Assembly: GCF_902459475.1 (NCBI RefSeq)
Contig: NZ_LR699114.1
Coordinates: forward strand, 1 to 64,000
Direction of reading: 5' to 3'
DNA: 64,000 nt
From: Aquicella lusitana
GTDB lineage: Bacteria; Pseudomonadota; Gammaproteobacteria; DSM-16500
The translations under genes were made by a program, and so were the position numbers. The notes below the pieces were generated by a model. The model ran no database searches and was not told the origin of the DNA. It saw only the letters and a program-made list of their open reading frames with translations. Shown piece after piece: positions 16,593 through 26,165 of the stretch (its first letter is position 1; each line of letters opens with the position of its first letter).

Positions 16593-17384
16593 TCAAACCT
16601 TTATCCCCACGCCTTTGTGCAGTAATGCCCAAGCCCAGAAAAACAGGGCGATAAACAGAATGCTGACGAGCGAAAAACCCAGATAAACATTGAGATCAGA
16701 GACACCCAACATGCCGAAACGAAAAGTATCCACCATATCAAGGATGGGATTTAGCAGGGAAAGCGTACGCCAGGTAGGCGGTAATTGTTGAATGGAATAA
16801 AAGACACCGCCCAGGTAAGTGAGTGGTGTGAGCACAAACGTAGGAATAAAGGAAATATCATCAAAGCGTTTGGCATAGACGCCATTGATGAGGCCGCCCA
16901 GTGAAAACACCATGGCCGAAAGGATAGCCATGAGAAGAATAATGAAGGGATGAAAAAGCGGCACATGCGTAAATAGTAATGAAATAAGCATCACGATGAT
17001 CCCGACCAGAAGACCGCGCAGCGTGCCGCCCAGCATAAAACCAAGCAAAATGACGAAGCTGGGCATGGGGGAAACGACCATTTCCTCAATGCTCTTATTG
17101 AATTTGGTAAGAAAAAAAGAAGATGCGGTATTGGCGTAGGAGTTGGTCATTACTGACATCATGACAAGCCCCGGCACGATGTATTGAATATAGGAAAACC
17201 CCTGCACATCCCGGATTTGTGAGCCAATAAATTTGCCAAAGATAATAAAGTACAAGCTCATTGTAATAGCAGGTGGCAGCAGCGTTTGTGTCCAGATGCG
17301 CATAAAGCGAAATATTTCTTTACGTAAAATAGTTTCAAGCGCGACGAGGGTAGGATATAAACCAGTTCGAGATGTCATTATCAT
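16593..17384 (-). CDS. yadH: ABC-2 type exporter permease (YadH-like)
   Basis: 263 residues with six predicted membrane helices, ABC-2 family. The central part SFFLTKFNKSIEEMVVSPMP, GLINGVYAKRFDDISFIPTF and PLTYLGGVFYSIQQLP is the pattern of E. coli YadH. It partners the ATPase encoded just upstream, with a four-base overlap. The substrate is not known. A second in-frame ATG two codons in is an equally possible start. Confidence 0.9.
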   Translation of the reverse strand: MIMTSRTGLYPTLVALETILRKEIFRFMRIWTQTLLPPAITMSLYFIIFGKFIGSQIRDVQGFSYIQYIVPGLVMMSVMTNSYANTASSFFLTKFNKSIEEMVVSPMPSFVILLGFMLGGTLRGLLVGIIVMLISLLFTHVPLFHPFIILLMAILSAMVFSLGGLINGVYAKRFDDISFIPTFVLTPLTYLGGVFYSIQQLPPTWRTLSLLNPILDMVDTFRFGMLGVSDLNVYLGFSLVSILFIALFFWAWALLHKGVGIKV

Positions 17385-18301
17385 GATCTCTTGTTCGCTG
17401 AAATCAGGTAAATAAATAATTCTTCCAGCCGATTGGTTTTATTCCTCAGGCTGGAAATAGTAATGTTTTGTTGAGTGAGCAGATTGATTAATTCATTGAT
17501 TGATTGGCCGCGAAAAATTTCAATCTCCATTGTGGTTTCATCGACTAACCGACCATGGAAATCCTTTAAGGCAGGCATATCCCATAGCGGTTTTTCTATA
17601 TCCAAAATCAAAGTTTGGCGGTTGAGGCGGTTGATCAGGGATTTCATGTTAGCATTTTCAATGATTTCGCCGTGATCGATGATCGCGACGTTTTTGCAAA
17701 GCTGTTCTGCCTCTTCCAGGTAGTGCGTTGTTAAAATAATCGTCGTGCCTTGCTGATTCAAATTAGTGAGGAAACGCCACAACGTATGGCGCAGTTCAAT
17801 ATCTACGCCAGCAGTGGGCTCATCGAGAATCAGCAGCTTGGGCTCATTCATGAGTGCGCGCGCAATCATGAGGCGCCGCTTCATGCCGCCCGACAGGCGA
17901 ATGGCAGGTTGATTATGCATTTCCCATAATCCCATTTCTTTCAAATACCGCTCCATGCGTTCCATAGCGATTTTTTTTGGGATGCCATAATAGCCTGCTT
18001 GATTAATAAGAATTTGTGAGGTGGTTTCAAACAAATTGAAATTCATTTCCTGCGGGACGACGCCAATCAGCGATTTTGCCTGAGCGGGTTCTTTGTCGGT
18101 ATCGTGCCCGAAGATAAGCACTTTCCCCGATGTTTTCGTCACCAGAGAGCAGATGATTCCGATAGTGGTTGATTTACCCGCACCGTTTTGTCCAAGCAGG
18201 GCAAAAAAATCGCCTTCTGCCACTTCAAGATCAATACCTTTGAGCGCAGAAACGCCATTAGGGTATTTTTTTGTCAGCTGTTTAACTGAAAGCGCATTCA
18301 T
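17381..18301 (-). CDS. yadG: ABC transporter ATP-binding protein (YadG-like)
   Basis: 306 residues. Walker A is GQNGAGKST, the signature is LSGGMKRR, and Walker B is [12 protein letters not shown]. The sequence is close to E. coli YadG throughout, including [14 protein letters not shown] and the C-terminal [13 protein letters not shown]. It overlaps the 3' end of rdgB by 20 bases and the yadH start by four, so rdgB-yadG-yadH are one operon. Confidence 0.93.
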   Translation of the reverse strand: MNALSVKQLTKKYPNGVSALKGIDLEVAEGDFFALLGQNGAGKSTTIGIICSLVTKTSGKVLIFGHDTDKEPAQAKSLIGVVPQEMNFNLFETTSQILINQAGYYGIPKKIAMERMERYLKEMGLWEMHNQPAIRLSGGMKRRLMIARALMNEPKLLILDEPTAGVDIELRHTLWRFLTNLNQQGTTIILTTHYLEEAEQLCKNVAIIDHGEIIENANMKSLINRLNRQTLILDIEKPLWDMPALKDFHGRLVDETTMEIEIFRGQSINELINLLTQQNITISSLRNKTNRLEELFIYLISANKRS

Positions 18302-18893
18302 GGATTTTTTCCGGTAACCTTTTTAGTAAAATTTGTAAGGCCTGGCCGCGATGGCTGATTTCATTTTTAATCGTGCTCGGTAATTCTGCAGCAGCTTTTC
18401 CTTCGGAGGGAACATAAAAAACCGGATCATAACCAAACCCTTTTTCGCCCTTGGGTTCATGCAAAATAGTACCGGACCAGCTGCCATCACAGACAAGCGG
18501 CGTGGGATCTTTTTCGTGCGAAACAAAAACCAGCACGCAGTGAAATTGGGCTTGCCGGTTTCCTTCGGGTACGTCTTTAAGCTCGTGGAGTAGTTTTTTG
18601 ATATTATCCTGCGCGTTTGCCTGTGTGCCTGCATAACGCGCGGAGTAAATACCGGGCGCGCCATGTAATGCGGAAACAACCAGTCCGGAGTCGTCGGCTA
18701 TGGCGGGCAGTCCCGTCAACCGGGACGCATGGCGGGCTTTGATCAGGGCATTTTCAATAAAACTTAAACCTGTTTCTTCTGCTTCAGCAATGTTAAAAGC
18801 CGATTGTGGAATAATTTCAAGGTGGAAGTTTTTTAATAATTCAGAAAACTCCTGAATTTTCCCCGGATTATTGCTGGCCAGTACGATTTTCAT
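18282..18893 (-). CDS. rdgB: XTP/dITP diphosphatase RdgB (HAM1 family)
   Basis: 203 residues. It hydrolyses non-canonical purine nucleotides (dITP, XTP) to monophosphates, keeping them out of DNA. Motifs: [11 protein letters not shown] at the N terminus, [12 protein letters not shown] with the catalytic Asp, [12 protein letters not shown], and [14 protein letters not shown]. First gene of the operon with yadGH; a good promoter lies upstream. Confidence 0.96.
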   Translation of the reverse strand: MKIVLASNNPGKIQEFSELLKNFHLEIIPQSAFNIAEAEETGLSFIENALIKARHASRLTGLPAIADDSGLVVSALHGAPGIYSARYAGTQANAQDNIKKLLHELKDVPEGNRQAQFHCVLVFVSHEKDPTPLVCDGSWSGTILHEPKGEKGFGYDPVFYVPSEGKAAAELPSTIKNEISHRGQALQILLKRLPEKIHECAFS

Positions 18894-18925
18894 GGCTACT
18901 CTTTGTCAGGTGAAAAATGACTATC

Positions 18926-18953
18926 ATTATACCTGTAGTGGTGGGAGTTTAAA
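18926..18953 (-). promoter_or_regulatory. Putative sigma-70 promoter of the rdgB-yadG-yadH operon
   Basis: On the minus strand a perfect TATAAT (-10, 18931-18926) is preceded by TTTAAA (-35-like, 18953-18948) with a 16-base spacer. The predicted transcript would start about 25 bases before the rdgB ATG. Confidence 0.5.
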
Positions 18954-18990
18954 GTAATTAACGGCCAAATATAAGGCGATTTATTTTCAA

Positions 18991-19836
18991 TCACATTTCC
19001 ATCTCATTCATCGCCTTCAACGCAATTTGGCTCTTGGAGAAACAGCCGAATTTTTCGCGCATATTTTCAAAATGACGCTCAATGGTTCTTCGTGATATTT
19101 TTAGGATGCTTGCGGTTTCTTCAGCGGTTTTGCCTTTGATGTACCAAAACAATATTTCTTTTTCGCGCGGCGTCATAAGAACAGATTTTTTGGTTTCGCG
19201 GGATTGCATTAAACAAAGATCAGTCAGGTTAAATTGCTCTGCATTTTCCTGTTGTTCGATAGACAATTTAATCAGTTGATTGAATTCACAGCGTTTTGTC
19301 TTTTCAATTTTATTTTTGCATAAGTTTTTTCGAATAGCGGCAATCTTATTATCAAAATAACCATTAAATTTTTTAAATATATCCAGATTATTAATATACG
19401 TATGATTGACGTCTTGTCTTTCAAGTGGTGCATCATACGAATAAAGTTTTAATACGCGCTGTGTTTGCTGGGTGATTTCAAGGATACGAAATGAATGACC
19501 ATAATCGAAGTGGTTAAGGAGCGATAACACGGGCATGCTGTATTGCTTAAGTTCGACGGGATAAACATCGATAAGATAAAAACCCGGTTTGGGATAGGTT
19601 TTTAAGATGCTAAGTGGCGCATCATTCACTAGTTGTTGATGGATGCATTTCTCAAAATAAGCATCATTACTGCCCAGCCAGAAATAGTTTCCGTTTTGAT
19701 CCATTTCCACATAACTGAAATGGCTGGCCCCGGTGATTTTAAATAGCGGCTTGCAAGTGTCGTTAACAAGATCGGCGTAATTAAGCAGATTTTGCATAGT
19801 ATGGCAGACGTTGAAAGTCATTATTTCATTTTTCAT
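18991..19836 (-). CDS. LuxR-family transcription regulator
   Basis: 281 residues. The C-terminal 60 residues are a LuxR/FixJ helix-turn-helix: LMTPREKEILFWYIKGK, TAEETASILKISRRTIE, and RHFENMREKFG. The N-terminal 200 residues do not show a recognisable autoinducer or receiver domain, although the size would suit a ligand-binding fold. Such orphan LuxR proteins are common in Legionellales. It stands alone, and the target genes are not evident. Confidence 0.85.
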   Translation of the reverse strand: MKNEIMTFNVCHTMQNLLNYADLVNDTCKPLFKITGASHFSYVEMDQNGNYFWLGSNDAYFEKCIHQQLVNDAPLSILKTYPKPGFYLIDVYPVELKQYSMPVLSLLNHFDYGHSFRILEITQQTQRVLKLYSYDAPLERQDVNHTYINNLDIFKKFNGYFDNKIAAIRKNLCKNKIEKTKRCEFNQLIKLSIEQQENAEQFNLTDLCLMQSRETKKSVLMTPREKEILFWYIKGKTAEETASILKISRRTIERHFENMREKFGCFSKSQIALKAMNEMEM

Positions 19837-19901
19837 TGTGTTTTAGAGGCGGTCGCAACAAAACTGTTCAATAACTTACCAGATTTGGCCGGCCTGGTCA
19901 A

Positions 19902-20204
19902 TTAGGTGTTTATCAGACTTAAATCTCTTGGGGAGTCAATGCGTATCCATTTTTTACGGCTCTGTTCACCTTTAACCAGCGTCACTTGCCTTTCAGCCAC
20001 TTTAAAACAGTGGGCAAGATATTTAAGCAGCGCCAGATTGGCCCTGCCTTCAATGGGCGGGGCAGTGAGCCGCACCTTCAGACAGTCTTCGTGCACACCC
20101 GTGATTTCGTTTTTGCTCGCTCGCGGCTGTAGATAAATGTGCAGGTAAAGCGCGCTGTCACGCCAGTAATACCAGGGCGCTTCAGGCTTAGCCAAGCGCA
20201 ACAC
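19902..20204 (-). CDS. yggU: DUF167/YggU-family protein
   Basis: 100 residues starting from GTG 20204, overlapping the yggT 3' end by 17 bases. Family blocks are LHIYLQPRASKNEITG, LKVRLTAPPIEGRAN and VTLVKGEQSRKKWIRI. Function of the family is unknown; the gene commonly follows yggT, as here. Confidence 0.85.
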   Translation of the reverse strand: MLRLAKPEAPWYYWRDSALYLHIYLQPRASKNEITGVHEDCLKVRLTAPPIEGRANLALLKYLAHCFKVAERQVTLVKGEQSRKKWIRIDSPRDLSLINT

Positions 20205-20760
20205 CCATGCCCGCTGCCATAATGGGATTCGCGAGCAGAATGATGAGAAGCTGCAGCACGATCAAGGCTGGAATAGGGGAGATATCAATGCCGCTTATGG
20301 GAGGAATAAGGCGTTGAAAGGGACGCATAACAGGTGAGGTGAATTGATACAAAGTGCGATTGACAGGTGACTGGGGTTGCAGCCAGCTTAAAACGACCTG
20401 CAGGATAATGGCATAGAAAAAGGTGACAAGAATCAGTTTGATGAAGTCGCCTATCGCCAGTATGAGCAGACCAACAGGATTGGGCATGCCATAACTCAAA
20501 ATCGAGATAAGGAAGAATTTAAGGGTCTCGAGCACGAGAACAGCCACAATGGATGCTGTTTCAATTCGCTGTATATTGGGTATCAGGCGCCGAAGTGGTC
20601 GAACAATTACGTCAGTCAATTTGACAACAAACTGGGTGATGGTATCGAAATAATTAGCGCCTACATAGACAAGAATGATTCGCACGGTTAAAAGAAAAAG
20701 ATAAAGATCGAAAAGCGTGCTGATTAAAAAAAGTATCGCGGTATGAAGCGTATTAAACAT
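20188..20760 (-). CDS. yggT: YggT-family membrane protein
   Basis: 190 residues containing two YGGT repeats, each with a pair of membrane helices and the P-x-R-x-I-P segment (VRPLRRLIPNI and MRPFQRLIPPI). Family members are linked to cell-shape, osmotic or membrane functions, without a defined activity. It begins three bases after the proC stop, so proC-yggT-yggU form an operon, a common bacterial arrangement. Confidence 0.92.
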   Translation of the reverse strand: MFNTLHTAILFLISTLFDLYLFLLTVRIILVYVGANYFDTITQFVVKLTDVIVRPLRRLIPNIQRIETASIVAVLVLETLKFFLISILSYGMPNPVGLLILAIGDFIKLILVTFFYAIILQVVLSWLQPQSPVNRTLYQFTSPVMRPFQRLIPPISGIDISPIPALIVLQLLIILLANPIMAAGMGVALG

Positions 20761-20763
20761 TGT

Positions 20764-21591
20764 TCATTCCTTTCCTAATAAAGTAGCTAATTCTTCCGAG
20801 CGCAGTTTTGCTGCTTGCAATGCCTGTTTAAACAGGCGACGGATATTGTTTTCTTCTAGCACAGAAATGGCTTTTTCGGTAGTACCGCCAGGGGACGTGA
20901 CTTTACGTCTTAATTCGGCAAGTGATGTGCCGCTTTCAATTGCCATGCGAGCAGCGCCCAGCGCAGTTTGCAGCGTCAGTAGACGGGCGGTTTCTGTTGG
21001 CAGGCCCAGATCTTCAGCTGCTTCCTGGAGTGCTTCCATCATGAGAAAGAAATAAGCAGGGCCGCTGCCCGATAAGGCTGTGACGGTATCCATTAATTTT
21101 TCATCATTGAGCCACACTACTACACCCACAGCGCGTAAAATTGATTCGGCAAGATTTCGCTGTGATTCTGTGACATAGGGATTGGCATAAAGCGCAGTGG
21201 CACCACAGCCAATAAGCGCAGGCGTGTTCGGCATCGCCCGCACAATCGGTGTCTTGCCGTTCAACCACTGTTGAATACTCGCTTCCCGGATGCCGGCGGC
21301 AATTGAAATGACCAGCGGTTTGCGTTCTGCGATCACTTTTTTTAAGGGTAGGGCAACATGGGCAAAAGCCTGCGGTTTAACAGCGAAGATGATTGTATCT
21401 GCGGCCTGTATGGCTTGGGCATTGTCACTGGTTGTATTGATATCAAACTTTGTTTTGAGCTGCGTCAGTTTCTCGCCGCTTGGGTCGGCAGCCCATAATT
21501 TATCACTGGGATGACCGTCTTTAATCAGACCGCCAATGAGGCTTGAACCCATGTTGCCGGCGCCGATGATGGAGATAACAGGCGTGTGCAT
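20764..21591 (-). CDS. proC: Pyrroline-5-carboxylate reductase
   Basis: 275 residues from ATG 21591, which has AGGAG eight bases upstream; the frame is open 14 codons further up without a better start. It makes proline from pyrroline-5-carboxylate with NAD(P)H. Motifs: ISIIGAGNMGSSLIGGL nucleotide-binding start, RAMPNTPALIGCGATAL, TALSGSGPAYFFLMMEAL, and VTSPGGTTEKAI at the active site. First gene of the operon with yggT and yggU. Confidence 0.95.
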   Translation of the reverse strand: MHTPVISIIGAGNMGSSLIGGLIKDGHPSDKLWAADPSGEKLTQLKTKFDINTTSDNAQAIQAADTIIFAVKPQAFAHVALPLKKVIAERKPLVISIAAGIREASIQQWLNGKTPIVRAMPNTPALIGCGATALYANPYVTESQRNLAESILRAVGVVVWLNDEKLMDTVTALSGSGPAYFFLMMEALQEAAEDLGLPTETARLLTLQTALGAARMAIESGTSLAELRRKVTSPGGTTEKAISVLEENNIRRLFKQALQAAKLRSEELATLLGKE

Positions 21592-21652
21592 TGCGGTGCT
21601 CCTGAAAATTCTTTTATTTATCAATCCTATCATGAATTTAAAGACTCAGGGT

Positions 21653-21846
21653 AACCTGGATTTTGGCCATTAACAAATGATGCTGGTTCTACAGAAATGG
21701 CTGATATTCTGAGAGCGTTTTTTGCTCGAGTGATTTCAAAATGCACAACAAGAGATTCTTTGCTGCGCTCAGAATGACAAAACTGCACTAAAATTGCGCT
21801 CAGGATGGCAAGTACCTAAACACCGTCAAAAATGGCCAAGATCTGG
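21653..21846. repeat. Copy A of the GGATGACA / TTTGGCCATT repeat family
   Basis: The ends are inverted repeats: ACCTGGATTTTGGCCATT on the left and, read on the other strand, ACCAGATCTTGGCCATTTTT on the right. After the left end comes AACAAATGATGCTGGTTCTA then CAGAAA, which matches the right end of the 33245-33402 copy read in reverse. The inside holds diverged GCTCAGAATGACA and GCTCAGGATGGCA pieces. It fills most of the 480-base gap between proC and the GH18 gene. Confidence 0.7.
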
Positions 21847-21987
21847 TCTGTCATCTTCAGAATTGACAAAGAACGCTCTTGACCTTATAACCTTAAGGAA
21901 ACCTTAAGAGATGAATAAATCTTTTCTTGAGGTTTAGGACTTAAGGAAAACCCCACATCGAGAAAGACTCTCACCCTGGAGTAGTAA

Positions 21988-22028
21988 AGGAAAAGGGTGA
22001 AACAGCCTGCTGTCTTTGCCCTTTTCCT
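21988..22028. promoter_or_regulatory. Long hairpin in the leader of the GH18 gene
   Basis: AGGAAAAGGG (21988-21997) pairs with CCCTTTTCCT (22019-22028), and an inner ACAG / CTGT stem extends it to about 18 pairs with one bulge. It ends 43 bases before the ATG. No U-run follows on the plus strand, so it looks more like a leader structure than a terminator. A dyad CCTTAAGGAAACCTTAAG lies about 95 bases upstream. Confidence 0.45.
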
Positions 22029-22070
22029 ATTAACTCAATCAACGTGGCATACCGTCTTGGAGAAGAAGCG

Positions 22071-24323
22071 ATGAATAAACGTTTAGGGTGGTTATTTTGC
22101 GCGTTTGTACTCAACAGTGCGAATGTGTATGCGGGAAATAAGATGGCAGGGCAAATAGTTGCGCCCCAGTCGACGGCTTGTGTAACAGGTCAGTTTTCGA
22201 TAGCGCCTGGCGGTAACGAATATTGGAGTACAGTTAATTTAACAATTACGAATCACTGCGCCCAGGCGGTGGACATGCAAAATGCAGTGATTCAATTTAA
22301 TAGCGATAAGTCACTCAATACCAGTGTGTGGGGAGACTTTAGCGCAGTCAGCTATCCCAATCCTTCTCCGGCTGCAGTTTCAGCATCAGAGGGCGATCAT
22401 TATCGCACTACCATTCGTTTGCAATTTCCGGAAGGAGACGCGTATTGGAAACCGAACACAAAACTTGCGGCAGGCAAAACCATTGTGCTGAATTACGGGG
22501 AAGCAAAACCAGGTTATGATGCCGATTCGGTAAGAGTTTATCTTAATCAGCCGCCCGTTGAGACAGGCACAATCGAGCTGATAAACCAATCCAGTCAGCC
22601 AGCCGGCGTGAGCACAACGCCCGTAATTGATATCTACAACGGCCAGACGATTACTCAGCAGATATCACTGGGGTGGAACAGCCACAAATCTGTTCCTGTT
22701 GCGCCTGGTACTTACACCATCAAGGCAGAAAGTTTTCAGATCGGCAATACCACCTATACAGGTAGCGTGCAGCCGGAAAAGGTGACAGTGGAAGCCAACA
22801 AGACAGTGTCTTCAAGCATTCATTATCAGGCAACCGCGAAAGACGGTGTCATTGACATTCAAATGCCGGCGTTGCCTTCGGAGTTAAAAGATTATTCGCA
22901 GGATGTGCAGGTTACATTGACGGATGCGCTGGGCGGATCAACTGGACCTAAAGCTGTGAAGTGGAATCAGAGCAATGTCATCCACAATCTGGTTCCTTTA
23001 CAGCAGTACACGTTTAGCACACCCGTCATCAGTCAGGGTGGATTTCAGTGTACAGCGAGTTTTAATCCGGCAAGTATCACCGCAGCAGAGGATATTTCGC
23101 ATCCTGCCACTGCCAAGGTCCAGTACCAATGCGCGCCGGTCAAACAGGATGTAGTGAATATTGATGTGAGCGGGTTAAACAAGGTGTCATCAGTTTCTTC
23201 TATACAGTTACGCTTTACGCCTAATAATAATTCAAAGCCGGTGGAAAAAGAGGTTAATCTGAATAACGGCGCGGGAACGGCGACTGTCATGTTGGATGAC
23301 GCTGTTGTCTATAGTGTGGCAAGTAGTGATGTGACGGGATATAGCGTATCCATTAAACCCGCTTCATTTGTTGCACAGGAAGGCATCAAGGTCAATGTTA
23401 GCTATGGGAAGATCGATACTAGCCGCGTGGTCGGCCCATTTGTGGATACAACCGCTTGGCCATTTTATCATTTTGCAGATGCAGCAGCTGAGGCAGATAA
23501 TAAAATTGCACGACTGGGCTTTGTTGTAGCGGACAGAAACAATCAATGCAATGCTACCTGGGGAACATATTATGAGATAGACGGCTTTGCTGATCTTGCA
23601 AATGAAGTCACTCGTATGCAAGCGCAAGGTAGAAATGTGGTTCCTTCATTTGGCGGTCAGGCAAATCTTCCACTGGAAGCGGCGTGTACGACACCTGAAA
23701 GCCTGAAGGCACAGATTGTGCGTGTCATTGATGCCTTTCATGTTAAACAAATTGATTTTGATATCGAAGGTGATGCGCCTGCTCACCAAGACCGTATGGA
23801 TCGTTTAGCGCAAGCCATTGTCCTGTTGCAGAAGGATCCAGCTTATAAGGATATAAAAATAAGTTATACCCTTGCTGTTTTGCCGGAAGGTTTAACGGAT
23901 GGTATTAATGCGTTGAATAGTGCTGCCAAGGTTGGTGCACAAATTGCGTATGTGAATATCATGGCAATGGACTATGGTTATCCCGCATCAAACATGGGTG
24001 AACTTGCAGCTAAGGCAGCGGTTTCAACAGTAAATCAGATCAAGAAGATTTATCCTGAAAAATCTGAAGCAGAAATCTGGGCCATGATAGGCGTCACGCC
24101 CATGATTGGTAAAAATGACACGCAGGGTGAGACTTTCACACTGAATGATGCCTGTTACTTAAAGCAGTTTGCTGATCAGAAAAATATTGGCCTATTGTCC
24201 ATGTGGTCAGCTAACCGCGATAATGGCAACTGTCCAAATGGTGGTGCTGCGCCTAATTGTAGTGGTGTCGCTCAAACAACCAATGAATTTCAAAAGATTT
24301 TTAGCGGCAAACAAGCTTGCTAG
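22071..24323 (+). CDS. Secreted GH18 chitinase-like protein with N-terminal carbohydrate-binding-like domain
   Basis: 750 residues from ATG 22071 (GGAGAAG upstream; the frame is open nine codons further up). Signal peptide MNKRLGWLFCAFVLNSANVYA. Residues about 30-160 (ITNHCAQAVDMQNAVIQF, YWKPNTKLAAGKTIVLNYG) resemble a cellulose/chitin-binding module. The middle, about 170-460, contains two or three Ig-like repeats. The last 280 residues are a GH18 barrel: GPFVDTTAWPF, VVPSFGGQAN, the catalytic IDFDIEG (D562, D564, E566) and VNIMAMDYG. The layout resembles Legionella ChiA. By analogy it would be secreted by the type II system, but that is inference. Confidence 0.9.
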   Translation: MNKRLGWLFCAFVLNSANVYAGNKMAGQIVAPQSTACVTGQFSIAPGGNEYWSTVNLTITNHCAQAVDMQNAVIQFNSDKSLNTSVWGDFSAVSYPNPSPAAVSASEGDHYRTTIRLQFPEGDAYWKPNTKLAAGKTIVLNYGEAKPGYDADSVRVYLNQPPVETGTIELINQSSQPAGVSTTPVIDIYNGQTITQQISLGWNSHKSVPVAPGTYTIKAESFQIGNTTYTGSVQPEKVTVEANKTVSSSIHYQATAKDGVIDIQMPALPSELKDYSQDVQVTLTDALGGSTGPKAVKWNQSNVIHNLVPLQQYTFSTPVISQGGFQCTASFNPASITAAEDISHPATAKVQYQCAPVKQDVVNIDVSGLNKVSSVSSIQLRFTPNNNSKPVEKEVNLNNGAGTATVMLDDAVVYSVASSDVTGYSVSIKPASFVAQEGIKVNVSYGKIDTSRVVGPFVDTTAWPFYHFADAAAEADNKIARLGFVVADRNNQCNATWGTYYEIDGFADLANEVTRMQAQGRNVVPSFGGQANLPLEAACTTPESLKAQIVRVIDAFHVKQIDFDIEGDAPAHQDRMDRLAQAIVLLQKDPAYKDIKISYTLAVLPEGLTDGINALNSAAKVGAQIAYVNIMAMDYGYPASNMGELAAKAAVSTVNQIKKIYPEKSEAEIWAMIGVTPMIGKNDTQGETFTLNDACYLKQFADQKNIGLLSMWSANRDNGNCPNGGAAPNCSGVAQTTNEFQKIFSGKQAC

Positions 24324-24344
24324 TGTTTAGCGAACTGACAGAAA

Positions 24345-24376
24345 CAAACAAAAAAAATCCCCCCTTGCGGGGGGAT
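24345..24376 (-). terminator. Rho-independent terminator of the DUF4015 gene
   Basis: ATCCCCCC (24357-24364) pairs with GGGGGGAT (24369-24376) around a TTGC loop, and on the minus strand it is followed by a run of eight T and then GTTTG. It lies 28 bases past the stop of 24404-25291. It may also stop plus-strand transcripts of the GH18 gene, although the U-run on that side is poor. Confidence 0.85.
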
Positions 24377-24403
24377 ATCTCTCATCATCATGTAGCGATT
24401 TAA

Positions 24404-25291
24404 TTATTCTGCGGATTTCTTTTGATTTTGTAAGACGTAAAACAAATTTTCATATCGATTGTGCGGACTCCATGCATACCACCCATCAGCATTGGCATCA
24501 TTGACAGCTTTGATTTGCGCCTTTATGTATGCCAGTTTTTGTGCGCGGGACATGCGGTAGTGATAGTTGGATAGCTCAATATAAGCGTACATCTTCATTG
24601 GCATTTTGCCGTCGAACTGTTTTTGAATGCGTGTTAATGAATCATAAACGGTTTCATAAGGTATTTTGTAATGTTTCTGAAAGGGCCAGTAGTGTGACGG
24701 ATAAACCATGGGGCAGATGGCGTCGACACTTTGTGAGAACATTTTTATATTTTGGCCTATGTGTTTTGACTCACCATAACTTGCGACACCAAATACATCT
24801 ACTTGTAGTGGGATGTTCTGCCCCGATAGTTTATTTTTGTACCATTGTATGATGTTGTGAATATTCTTCGCATTTTCAGCAGAGGGTTTTTGAGAAGATT
24901 TATAACGAATGTAGTCTAATTGAATTTCTTTTGCACCCCAATCAATGGCATGTTTTACCAGTTTATATTTTTTTTGCCAGACATCAGGGTTTGAAATCGC
25001 TGCATGGGTACCACCATCAGGAAACATTACGATACGAGCAACATAGCGGATGTTATTTTCCTTCAACAGCGCGACATTTTCCCTGTAGCGCTTGGAGGGA
25101 ATTTCCAGATCCACCACAAAAGTATCAATCCCGGCTGCTTTGGCATTTTTGATTAACTGATTGAGAAAAGCGGTGTTTTCGAGCGAGTATTGAGTCAGAT
25201 AAATGCCTTTGACTTTGGCGGCGCTTGCCACAGATGCGAAAATGAAGAGTGACAAAAATAAGAGCGCCATCCTTGTAAATTGTTTGATCAT
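24404..25291 (-). CDS. Secreted putative glycoside hydrolase (DUF4015-like)
   Basis: 295 residues with a signal peptide (hydrophobic stretch LLFLSLFIFASVASA, cleavage near AAK). The mature part is a TIM-barrel-type domain: KGIYLTQYSL, IDTFVVDLEI, RIVMFPDGG, KEIQLDYIRYKS, VDVFGVASYG, DAICPMVYPSHYW and ADGWYAWSPHNRYENL. These are the blocks I associate with DUF4015 putative glycosidases. The carboxylates in LDYIRY and the aspartate in VDVFG are plausible active-site residues. The substrate is unknown. GAGG nine bases before the ATG supports the start. It is convergent with the GH18 gene. Confidence 0.82.
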   Translation of the reverse strand: MIKQFTRMALLFLSLFIFASVASAAKVKGIYLTQYSLENTAFLNQLIKNAKAAGIDTFVVDLEIPSKRYRENVALLKENNIRYVARIVMFPDGGTHAAISNPDVWQKKYKLVKHAIDWGAKEIQLDYIRYKSSQKPSAENAKNIHNIIQWYKNKLSGQNIPLQVDVFGVASYGESKHIGQNIKMFSQSVDAICPMVYPSHYWPFQKHYKIPYETVYDSLTRIQKQFDGKMPMKMYAYIELSNYHYRMSRAQKLAYIKAQIKAVNDANADGWYAWSPHNRYENLFYVLQNQKKSAE

Positions 25292-25397
25292 ACTGGCAGC
25301 CTCTATTGGAAAGTTCCCTATAGTTTATTTATACCCTAAATCGATGTGTTGTGATTATGGTACAATATGGAAGATTTAGCAGAGGTTAGGAATTACC

Positions 25398-26102
25398 CTA
25401 TGCTCGGCTACCAAAAATGGCGGTGCCAATGCGAACAAGCGTTGAACCTTCTGCAATCGCAGCTTCAAAATCATCTGACATTCCCATGGATAATGTATCC
25501 AGTTCGCATCCCTGCTCCCGAAGTCTTTGCCATAACAAAAATAAGGCATGAAAGCTTTGACGCTGCGCCGCAAAATCTTTTTGCGGCGCAGGGATGGTCA
25601 TTAAACCGCGCAATTTGATGTTAGGTAAGCCCATACAATAGCGCGCAAGCGGTAATACTTCTTCGGCTCTGACACCGGATTTACTGGACTCATTGCTCAC
25701 ATTCACTTCTATGCAAATATTTAACGGCGGTAAATGGGAGGGCCGCTGATCATTCAGTCGCGTAGCTATTTTTTTATTATCCACGCTGTGAACCCAGGCG
25801 AAATGCTCGGCGATTTTGCGTGTTTTGTTGCTTTGTACCGGCCCGATGAAATGCCAGGTGATGGCTTTGTGGGCCAGTCTGTCTATTTTTGAGAGCGCTT
25901 CCTGTAAATAATTTTCGCCGAAATCCGGTTGTCCCGCTTGAAAAGCAGCTTCAATTTTTTCAATGGGTTGACCCTTGCTGACGGCGAGCAGGTGAACGGA
26001 ATCGGCTTTGCGCCCATATTTTTCAGCATAGTCTGCAATCCGTTTTTTAACGGCAGCGAGTTGGGTGCGAATGGTCATCGTCATGTTGTTGGGTAAGGAC
26101 AT
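25398..26102 (-). CDS. yggS: PLP homeostasis protein YggS (PROSC family)
   Basis: 234 residues from ATG 26102; ATG codons at 26084 and 26078 are also possible and would give a length closer to E. coli YggS, and no clear ribosome-binding site decides. Fold-III PLP-binding protein; PLP lysine in HLLAVSKGQP, then GENYLQEALSK, WHFIGPVQSNK, and near the end LSMGMSDDFEAAIAEGSTLVRIG. It keeps free pyridoxal phosphate and amino-acid pools in balance. Here it is separate from proC-yggT, with which it is often linked. Confidence 0.94.
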   Translation of the reverse strand: MSLPNNMTMTIRTQLAAVKKRIADYAEKYGRKADSVHLLAVSKGQPIEKIEAAFQAGQPDFGENYLQEALSKIDRLAHKAITWHFIGPVQSNKTRKIAEHFAWVHSVDNKKIATRLNDQRPSHLPPLNICIEVNVSNESSKSGVRAEEVLPLARYCMGLPNIKLRGLMTIPAPQKDFAAQRQSFHALFLLWQRLREQGCELDTLSMGMSDDFEAAIAEGSTLVRIGTAIFGSRA

Positions 26103-26165
26103 ATTCAAAAAATAATGCTATGTTTATACCACTATAAGCTTAAATACTGGAATGAGGAACGTTGC

